5,212 nucleotides of DNA from Flavobacteriales bacterium (GTDB lineage: Bacteria > Bacteroidota > Bacteroidia > Flavobacteriales > UBA7430), in NCBI GenBank assembly GCA_002685115.1, contig NYWQ01000010.1, forward strand, positions 7,968 to 13,179, written 5' to 3'. Within the stretch, counting starts at the first letter, position 1. Each line of letters begins with the position of its first letter. The position numbers and the translations under genes were made by a program. The notes beneath the pieces are model-generated. The model searched no databases, was not told where the DNA came from, and saw only the letters and a program-made list of their open reading frames with translations. Below are positions 1 to 5,212 of this stretch, one piece after another.

Positions 1-87
1 GAACGTCTTGTTTTATTTGTTACCGGAATGGGTAATATAAGAGATGTTATTCCTTTTCCAAGAACACCAAATAACGCAGACTTTTAA
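1..87 (+). CDS. asnS: Asparaginyl-tRNA synthetase, C-terminal end (5' part outside window)
   Basis: The frame is open from base 1 and stops with TAA at 85-87, giving the last 28 residues of a protein whose start lies upstream. The segment ERLVLFVTGMGNIRDVIPFP followed by RTPNNADF is the characteristic C-terminus of class II asparaginyl-tRNA synthetase. It contains class II motif 3 (the G-x-G-x-x-R core, here GMGNIR), whose arginine contacts ATP. The enzyme charges tRNA-Asn with asparagine in the cytoplasm. Aspartyl-tRNA synthetases end differently, so AsnRS is the better call. The stop is only 6 bases before the rpoN start, which suggests co-transcription. Confidence 0.93.
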   Translation, partial: ERLVLFVTGMGNIRDVIPFPRTPNNADF

Positions 88-93
88 ATACCT

Positions 94-1542
94 ATGTTAA
101 AGCAGTCTCTTCAACAAAAGTTATCTCAAAAACTTTCTCCTCAGCAGATTAAGTTGATGAAGCTCATACAGCTTCCAACCATTGAGCTTGAGCAGAAAGT
201 TCAAGAAGAAATAGAGGCTAATCCGGCGATAGAAGAAGGTGTTGATGAGATCGAAAGTCCAGAATTTGAAGATTACGAAGATCGAGATGTGCAGCATGTT
301 TCGGCAGATGAAATTAATGTTGATGAATATTTAAGTGATGATGAAGTTCCTCGTTATCGTCTTGTTGCAAATAACTCAAGTCCAGACCAAGAAGACAAAT
401 CGATTCCTGTTGCCATGGGAAGTAGTTCTACTCAGTTACTGGAAAGTCAATTAGCCCTTCGTGTTTTAGATGATCATTTGTATCAAATTGGTGTTTATTT
501 AATTGGGTGTATAAATGATAATGGATTTATAAGAAGGGATTTAGCTCTAGTTGTAGATGATTTACTTTTTACACAAAATATAACGACCGATTTGGAAGAA
601 CTAAAACAAGTCTTGGGTATTATTCAAGATTTTGAGCCTGTAGGAATCGGTGCAGTCGATTTACAAGATACCATGTTAATTCAGCTTAGTAAAAAAGCAG
701 AGACCGAAGTAGTTCTTGTTTCCAAAGAGATTGTTAAAAATCATTTCAACGCTTTATCTAAGAAGCATTATGACAAATTACTCAGCAAGCTTTCAATAAA
801 TGAAGATTTATTAAAAAAATCGTTAAAAGAAATTTCCAAGTTAAATCCAAAACCCGGTTCTGCTTTATTTTCATCAACAACTGTTGTACAACATATTATT
901 CCAGATTTTAATATTTCTATTATTGATGGGCAATTAGATTTAGTAATGAATACTGGGATGATCCCAGAGCTCAGAATTAATTCAGGATTCAAAGACTTAT
1001 TGCAAGGGTATAAAGAAACCAAAGGAAAGCAAAACAAGACACAGAAAGAGGCTGTTTTTTTTGTAAAGCAAAAATTAGATTCTGCAAAATGGTTTATAGA
1101 TGCCATTCGTCAGAGACACAGAACTTTAATGTATACCATGACCTCAATCATGAGTTTTCAAGAAGAATTTTTCCTTACTGGCGATGAGAAATCATTAAGG
1201 CCTATGATTCTCAAAGATATAGCCGAAAAAGTTGATATGGACATCTCTACTGTTTCCAGAGTGGCAAATAGTAAGTATGTAAATACGCCATACGGCACCT
1301 ATTTAGTCAAGTATTTTTTCTCTGAGTCTATGAAAAATGAACAAGGTGAAGATGTTTCTACCAAAGAAATTAAAATGATTTTAGAGGAGGTTATTGGCGA
1401 AGAGAATAAAAGTAAACCTCTTACTGACGCTAAGTTAATGGACATTCTTTTAGAAAAAGGCTATCCAATTGCTAGGAGAACTGTTGCCAAATATAGAGAG
1501 CAATTAAACATTCCAGTAGCTCGTTTGAGAAAAGAGATGTAG
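94..1542 (+). CDS. rpoN: RNA polymerase sigma-54 factor RpoN
   Basis: This 482-residue protein has the usual length and full domain order of sigma-54. Region I (about 1-48) is rich in Gln and Leu and interacts with AAA+ activators. An acidic region II (about 48-85) follows. The core-polymerase-binding region contains FEPVGIGA (180-187) and LNPKPG (250-255). The DNA-binding helix-turn-helix is at about 373-393, with the STVSRV recognition helix and R389. The RpoN box ARRTVAKYRE is at 460-469 and reads the -24 promoter element. Sigma-54 directs polymerase to -24/-12 promoters and needs ATP hydrolysis by an enhancer-binding protein to open them. ATG at 94 is chosen because it begins directly with region I. 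No Shine-Dalgarno is visible, as is normal in Bacteroidota. The gene starts 6 bases after asnS and is probably transcribed with it. No key motif is missing. Confidence 0.98.
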   Translation: MLKQSLQQKLSQKLSPQQIKLMKLIQLPTIELEQKVQEEIEANPAIEEGVDEIESPEFEDYEDRDVQHVSADEINVDEYLSDDEVPRYRLVANNSSPDQEDKSIPVAMGSSSTQLLESQLALRVLDDHLYQIGVYLIGCINDNGFIRRDLALVVDDLLFTQNITTDLEELKQVLGIIQDFEPVGIGAVDLQDTMLIQLSKKAETEVVLVSKEIVKNHFNALSKKHYDKLLSKLSINEDLLKKSLKEISKLNPKPGSALFSSTTVVQHIIPDFNISIIDGQLDLVMNTGMIPELRINSGFKDLLQGYKETKGKQNKTQKEAVFFVKQKLDSAKWFIDAIRQRHRTLMYTMTSIMSFQEEFFLTGDEKSLRPMILKDIAEKVDMDISTVSRVANSKYVNTPYGTYLVKYFFSESMKNEQGEDVSTKEIKMILEEVIGEENKSKPLTDAKLMDILLEKGYPIARRTVAKYREQLNIPVARLRKEM

Positions 1543-1574
1543 TTTATTAAATAGTTGTATATTTGTAATAAATT
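1541..1574. repeat. AT-only inverted repeat around the arsR promoter
   Basis: AGTTTATTA (1541-1549) can pair with TAATAAATT (1566-1574), including one G-T pair, around a 16-base loop that contains the -7 element of the arsR promoter. The arms are almost entirely A/T and no T-run follows, so it is a poor terminator. Its position around the promoter would suit an operator for autoregulation by the ArsR-type product, but chance pairing in AT-rich DNA is quite possible. Confidence 0.25.
1558..1565 (+). promoter_or_regulatory. Bacteroidota-type -7 element of the arsR promoter
   Basis: TATATTTG is an exact match to the TAnnTTTG -7 element used by the primary sigma factor of Bacteroidota. It would start transcription at about 1570-1574 and give a leader of roughly 25 bases before ATG 1596. 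No TTG lies at the usual 17-23 base distance upstream; the nearest TTTG (1524-1527) is about 30 bases away. The -33 half is therefore weak or absent. The site lies just after the rpoN stop, so arsR can be transcribed independently of rpoN. Confidence 0.55.
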
Positions 1575-1595
1575 AAATATATAAATTCCCTCGAT

Positions 1596-1892
1596 ATGAA
1601 AACTAAAAAAGTAAATTTAAACTCGGAAGAGTTACAAACCGCAGCTTCAAAATTGAAAGTTTTAGGACACCCAATTAGAATTTCAATTATTCAATTGTTA
1701 GCCGAATCTCCTAAACTTTGTGTAACACAAATTTTTACAGCTTTAGATATTGAACAAGCTATTGCTTCTCATCATCTTAATACGTTGAAAAATAAAAGAA
1801 TTCTCAACTCTGAAAGAGTAGGTAAGAACTCTTTTTATTCTGTTAGCAACAAGAGTCTAATTGATGTGGTAAATAATATTCAAGTTTGCTAG
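1596..1892 (+). CDS. Small ArsR-family winged-helix transcriptional regulator
   Basis: This 98-residue protein is a complete small ArsR/SmtB-type repressor, a family of dimeric winged-helix proteins that release DNA on binding metal or on thiol modification. The family pattern is clear: KVLGHPIRISIIQLL (21-35) forms the first core helices, a recognition helix lies at about 53-66 with SHHLNTLKN, and the wing follows at about 69-83 with RVGKNSFYSV. The arsenic motif ELCVCD is not intact: the sequence reads KLCVTQI, with a single cysteine (C42). The only other cysteine is the last residue, C98, so metal sensing as in ArsR is unlikely and a two-cysteine redox or sulfide sensor is conceivable. ATG 1596 is supported by the upstream promoter. 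Its target is unknown; its own promoter and the protease gene 75 bases downstream are the obvious candidates. Confidence 0.9.
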   Translation: MKTKKVNLNSEELQTAASKLKVLGHPIRISIIQLLAESPKLCVTQIFTALDIEQAIASHHLNTLKNKRILNSERVGKNSFYSVSNKSLIDVVNNIQVC

Positions 1893-1904
1893 AATAAATT
1901 CAAG
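1878..1904 (+). repeat. ATTCAAG direct repeat, 20-bp period, upstream of the sigma-54 promoter
   Basis: ATTCAAG occurs at 1878-1884 and again at 1898-1904, exactly 20 bases apart, or about two helical turns, so both copies face the same side of the helix. They lie about 50-75 bases upstream of the predicted sigma-54 start site. The first copy overlaps the end of arsR. This is a possible regulator-binding site, but seven-base AT-rich repeats also arise by chance. Confidence 0.2.
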
Positions 1905-1911
1905 CATTTTT

Positions 1912-1919
1912 TATCTTAG
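1912..1919 (+). promoter_or_regulatory. Possible weak housekeeping -7 element before the protease gene
   Basis: TATCTTAG matches TAnnTTTG at five of six defined positions, and a TTTG (1885-1888) lies 23 bases upstream, the upper limit of the usual spacing. It would give a leader of about 45 bases. It is a much weaker candidate than the sigma-54 site just downstream and may be fortuitous. Confidence 0.2.
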
Positions 1920-1925
1920 AGGGTT

Positions 1926-1942
1926 TTGGCACATTTTTAGCT
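1926..1942 (+). promoter_or_regulatory. Sigma-54 (-24/-12) promoter for the C25 protease gene
   Basis: TTGGCACATTTTTAGCT matches the sigma-54 consensus YTGGCACGNNNNTTGCW. The -24 block TTGGCAC is perfect, the invariant GG (1928-1929) and GC (1940-1941) are exactly 10 bases apart, and the spacer is the T-rich run often seen in strong sites. The two mismatches are A for G at 1933 and A for T at 1939. The predicted start of transcription is near 1953, about 15 bases before ATG 1968. The site lies between genes, points at the protease, and is on the same strand about 380 bases after rpoN. An enhancer-binding protein would be required; none is encoded in the window. Confidence 0.75.
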
Positions 1943-1967
1943 GTGTGTGTTATAAAATCTTCCCTCC

Positions 1968-4900
1968 ATGTTAAAAAATTTAAATATAGTATCTTTTTTT
2001 ATTGCATTCAACTTATTTGCTCAGACATCCCATGTACAATTGGTCTCGAGTACTTCAACGGGCTTTCATTTAGAATACACTTCTGGAGAAATTCAAGTTG
2101 ATCGAGTATATGCAAACTCAGCAAACTATTCTCGTTTATCAGTCCTTGGTTTAACTAAACCATACGATATTGGTAATCCAGATTTGCCCGTTTTATCTAA
2201 ATTGATTGAAGTACCGCTTCACGGTGAAATTACCTTTGAAGTACTTAATTCAAAACAGAAAATAGTTGACCTTGCTGCTGAGGGCTTTGCCGATGCTATT
2301 CTGCCTTCGCAGCCATCCTTGTTTAAAAGCCAAAAAAGTGCTGAAGTATCTTTCGTATTAAACGAAGCTACGTATTCGAAAAACAACTATTACGCTCAAA
2401 ATTTAATTACCATAGAACGCCTTGGCGTTATGAGGGGTAAAGCTATTGCAAGAATTCAAATTGCACCCATAGCATACAACGCTATAACAAATGAGTTAAA
2501 GATTACAGAATCTCTTGAGCTGAATGTAAATTTCGAAAACACCATTTCTAGCCCTTCTAGTACTTATCGTACTCCAGATTTTGAGGCAAATTTTTCAAAT
2601 TTATTAAATAGTAATTCCAACTCAAATCAAGAATTCTCTTCTAATACTACACGGATGATTATTCTTTCTGATCCTCAGTTTGAACAAGATTTACAGCCTT
2701 TTATTCGTTGGAAAAATCGAAAAGGCTTTGATGTAATTGAAGCATACAAAGGTCAAGAAGAAGTTGGGAGTACTAAAGAAAGCATGAAAGCTTACATTCA
2801 ATCTTTTTACGACAATGCTACCCTCGAAAATCCTGCACCAACCTATCTTCTTATTGTTGGAGATCATGAACTAATTCCGAGTTTTGAGGCTGGTAATCAT
2901 GTGTCTGATATGTATTACTGCGAATTTACTGGAGACTATTTTCCAGAAATGATATTTGGGCGTTTTTCGGCTAATAACCAGAGTGAATTGAATATTCAAA
3001 TTGACAAAACGCTTACCTACGAAAAATTTTTAATGCCAGACCCAAGGTATCTGGACGAAATTCTACTTGTTGCTGGTGTTGACCAGAATTTTGCTCCTAC
3101 TCACGGAAATGGTCAAATTAATTATGGGTCTGAATATTACTTCAACGAAGCACACAATCTCACTCCTCATATTTATCTATATCCTGAAACAGAATCCAGT
3201 GAAGTAGAAAATCAAATTATCCAGCATGTAAGTAAAGGTTTAGGTTTTGCTAATTATACGGCTCATTGTGGTCCTAGCGGTTGGAGTGATCCAAGTTTTG
3301 AAGTACCTGATGTGGCAGGTTTAGCTAATGAATCGCAGTATGGTTTGATGGTAGGAAATTGTTGTCAGTCAAATGTTTTTAACGGAGCTACTTGTTTTGG
3401 CGAAGCGCTATTAAGAAAACCCAATGCTGGCGCTGTTGGTTACATTGGGGGTACTGATAACACCCTTTGGGACGAAGATTTTTACTGGAGTGTTGGAAAC
3501 GGCCCTATATCTGTAAATCCAACTTATGAAGAAACAGGTTTAGCAGCTTATGATTGTAGTTTTCATGAAAACAACGAGTTGCCGTCTAGCTGGGTGACTA
3601 CTCAAGGGCAATTATTGCAGTCTGGTAACATGGCTGTTACCGAATCAGCTAGTAGTAATGTTGAATATTATTGGGAAATCTACCATTTAATGGGAGATCC
3701 ATCCGTACTTACTTATTATGGAGTGCCTTCTGAGCTTTCAATTTCTCATCCATCAGCCGTACCTATTGGAATGACATCACTAGCGGTCTCTTCAGAGGAA
3801 TATACATACGTTGCTGTAAGTCAAAATGGGGTACTGCTAGATGCAAAGTACACTGACCAATCTGGTAGTGTAACTTTATCATTCGATCCATTGGCTTCTA
3901 TGGATGCTCTAGAAGTTGTGGCTACAAAGCAAAATAAACAAGTTTACATAGGTGCTGTAAATATATTTAGCTCTGAAATGTCATACGTAACATGCTCATC
4001 TATTTCAATAAGCAATGGCTCAGATCAAATGAATCAGTTTGAAGTAAATGAAACATTTGTTTTGAATATGAATCTCGAAAACTTCGGTTCTACAGTCGCT
4101 ACAGGTTTAAATATTGAAGTAGCTTCATCAAACCCCAATGTTACGATTGCTTTCAATCCTATTTTTGTTGACTCCTTACTAGGGCAGTCAAATTTGTCTC
4201 TATCCGATTCAGTTACAATAGTACTAAATAATAATTTTTCAGATCAAGAAGTTGTTTTGTTAAGCTATACAATTACAGATTCTCAAGGTAATGCATGGAC
4301 TAGTTATACGAGTGTGCTTGTAAATGCACCTAAATTAGATTTTAGTGGACACACCCTTTCAAACGACGATGCGGTTATAAATTTCGGAGAAACAGTCGAT
4401 GTCGTGTTTGCCATGGAAAATACTGGACATGCAATAAGTGCTGGTGGTTTCGTTTCGGTATCCTCAGACATAGAAGCGCTTACGATTCACTCCGATAGCA
4501 TAACGTTTACTACTTTAGAAATTGATTCTACTATTCTAATAACAGTTCCAGTTACTTTAAATTCGGATGCTCCTCAAGCAACAAGTTATACGATTTCTGT
4601 AGAAGCTGTTAATTTAGATGGTTTTACAACAAATAGCCAAATTATGCTCGAAACACCTTATTGTTCTGCAGAAAGTATGGATGTTGAGATTATTATTGAA
4701 ACGGATTATGCTGCAAACGAAACCTCTTGGATTCTCTCGAATTCGATTGGTGATATACTTGCAGAAGTTGAAGCCAATAATCTAAATAATTTTCAAACGT
4801 ATTCTGAATTAGTTTGCTTGAATCGTGATGAACATTATACCTTTGAAATACAAGATTCTTATGGAGATGGAATCCAGTGGGGTGGTTACACGATCTCTAT

Positions 4901-5212
4901 ATGTGATGAAATAATTGCCTCAGAAAACCAATTTGGAGGCTCCGACTTAGTTCATTTTATTTCCAATTGCGATCAAACCATCGAAACAGGTTGTACAGAT
5001 CTTGATGCTTCTAATTACAACAGCGATGCCTTAATTGACGATGGTTCATGTCTATTGTCTGTAGGTTTAGAAGAATTAGTCAATTCAATACAAATCTATC
5101 CTAATCCAGCAAAAAGTACTATTGCTGTTAATTTAGGCTCCTTAAAAGCTGAATCAATTACCATTTGTCAGTTGGAAGGAAAGCAAGTATTTAGCGTTCC
5201 TGTGTTTGACTC
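1968..5212 (+). CDS. Gingipain-like (C25) secreted cysteine protease with T9SS sorting tail, 3' end outside window
   Basis: The frame is open from ATG 1968 to the window end: 1081 codons plus two bases, no stop. Residues 1-18 form a short signal peptide ending FA, with Q19 as the likely mature N-terminus. Residues ~20-226 resemble the gingipain propeptide (GNPDLPVL...IEVPLHG) and end in a Ser/Asn-rich linker. The catalytic domain (~229-587) has LLIVGDH (294-300), GDYFPEM, NYTAHCGPSGWSDPSF with catalytic His433, GNCC with Cys466, DEDFYWSVG and GDPSV. The His-Cys spacing of 33 equals that of RgpB and Kgp as I recall them. An Ig-like C25 domain follows (588-667), then two related CARDB-like beta domains (~672-788, ~789-897), a domain with ETSW and YGDGIQWGGY (~899-1002), GCT...DDGSC (1008-1028) and IYPNP (1043-1047), which begins the T9SS type A sorting domain. 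The product is probably exported across the outer membrane and released or anchored. Kgp is the closest recalled relative; PorU sortase is less likely. Confidence 0.93.
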   Translation, partial: MLKNLNIVSFFIAFNLFAQTSHVQLVSSTSTGFHLEYTSGEIQVDRVYANSANYSRLSVLGLTKPYDIGNPDLPVLSKLIEVPLHGEITFEVLNSKQKIVDLAAEGFADAILPSQPSLFKSQKSAEVSFVLNEATYSKNNYYAQNLITIERLGVMRGKAIARIQIAPIAYNAITNELKITESLELNVNFENTISSPSSTYRTPDFEANFSNLLNSNSNSNQEFSSNTTRMIILSDPQFEQDLQPFIRWKNRKGFDVIEAYKGQEEVGSTKESMKAYIQSFYDNATLENPAPTYLLIVGDHELIPSFEAGNHVSDMYYCEFTGDYFPEMIFGRFSANNQSELNIQIDKTLTYEKFLMPDPRYLDEILLVAGVDQNFAPTHGNGQINYGSEYYFNEAHNLTPHIYLYPETESSEVENQIIQHVSKGLGFANYTAHCGPSGWSDPSFEVPDVAGLANESQYGLMVGNCCQSNVFNGATCFGEALLRKPNAGAVGYIGGTDNTLWDEDFYWSVGNGPISVNPTYEETGLAAYDCSFHENNELPSSWVTTQGQLLQSGNMAVTESASSNVEYYWEIYHLMGDPSVLTYYGVPSELSISHPSAVPIGMTSLAVSSEEYTYVAVSQNGVLLDAKYTDQSGSVTLSFDPLASMDALEVVATKQNKQVYIGAVNIFSSEMSYVTCSSISISNGSDQMNQFEVNETFVLNMNLENFGSTVATGLNIEVASSNPNVTIAFNPIFVDSLLGQSNLSLSDSVTIVLNNNFSDQEVVLLSYTITDSQGNAWTSYTSVLVNAPKLDFSGHTLSNDDAVINFGETVDVVFAMENTGHAISAGGFVSVSSDIEALTIHSDSITFTTLEIDSTILITVPVTLNSDAPQATSYTISVEAVNLDGFTTNSQIMLETPYCSAESMDVEIIIETDYAANETSWILSNSIGDILAEVEANNLNNFQTYSELVCLNRDEHYTFEIQDSYGDGIQWGGYTISICDEIIASENQFGGSDLVHFISNCDQTIETGCTDLDASNYNSDALIDDGSCLLSVGLEELVNSIQIYPNPAKSTIAVNLGSLKAESITICQLEGKQVFSVPVFD

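Noticed and set aside
768..1106. 112-codon open frame on the minus strand inside rpoN
   Set aside because: It is a shadow of the well-supported rpoN coding frame, with no recognisable domain and Phe/Ser/Cys-rich composition typical of antisense frames.
1596..1892. Arsenic resistance repressor arsR as the specific function
   Set aside because: The CVC metal motif is not intact and no arsenic transporter or reductase gene is nearby, so only the family name is justified.
1930..1945. CACA...TGTG inverted repeat as a terminator after arsR
   Set aside because: Only a 4-bp stem with no following T-run, and it coincides with the -24/-12 promoter, which explains these bases better.
1942..1950. TGTGTGTGT run as a phase-variable repeat
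   Set aside because: Only four TG units and located downstream of the -12 element, too short to expect frequent slippage and unable to change the -24/-12 spacing.
1951..1958. TATAAAAT as a promoter element for the protease gene
   Set aside because: It fits the Bacteroidota TAnnTTTG pattern poorly and would start transcription at or beyond the ATG at 1968.
1968..5212. Identification as PorU, the T9SS sortase, which is also a C25 family member
   Set aside because: The tail has GCT...DDGSC and a YPNP type A sorting signal typical of T9SS cargo, and the core resembles Kgp; these are not expected in PorU.

Overview
The window reads as chromosomal DNA from a marine or environmental member of the Bacteroidota, most likely Flavobacteriia. 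Five things support this. The DNA is AT-rich. Starts lack Shine-Dalgarno sequences. A perfect TAnnTTTG-type -7 promoter element is present. The asnS and rpoN genes are adjacent. The last gene encodes a type IX secretion (T9SS) cargo protein with a GCT...DDGSC segment and a YPNP sorting tail. All genes are on the + strand.

Layout: (1) bases 1-87 are the 3' end of asnS (asparaginyl-tRNA synthetase). (2) Six bases later, 94-1542 is a complete rpoN (sigma-54). (3) After a 53-bp gap holding a housekeeping-type promoter, 1596-1892 encodes a 98-residue ArsR-type repressor whose only two cysteines are C42 and C98. (4) The 75-bp gap 1893-1967 carries a strong match to a -24/-12 sigma-54 promoter (1926-1942). 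(5) From 1968 an uninterrupted frame runs off the window end (1081 codons plus two bases). It is a gingipain-like C25 cysteine protease with signal peptide, propeptide, catalytic domain, Ig-like domains and a partial T9SS sorting domain. No stop lies inside the window, so a caller that requires a stop codon would miss this largest gene.

The most interesting point is how the parts relate. A sigma-54 gene is followed about 0.4 kb later by a near-consensus sigma-54 promoter, placed to give a roughly 15-nt leader in front of a secreted Kgp-like protease. A possible thiol-sensing ArsR repressor sits between them. I infer that expression of this surface or secreted protease depends on sigma-54, and so on an unseen AAA+ activator, possibly with extra control by the ArsR protein. 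The catalytic dyad (H433/C466) and the equivalents of the two Kgp lysine-pocket residues (T431/D504) are all present, which suggests cleavage after lysine. Family calls rest on motifs recalled from known proteins; no database search was run.
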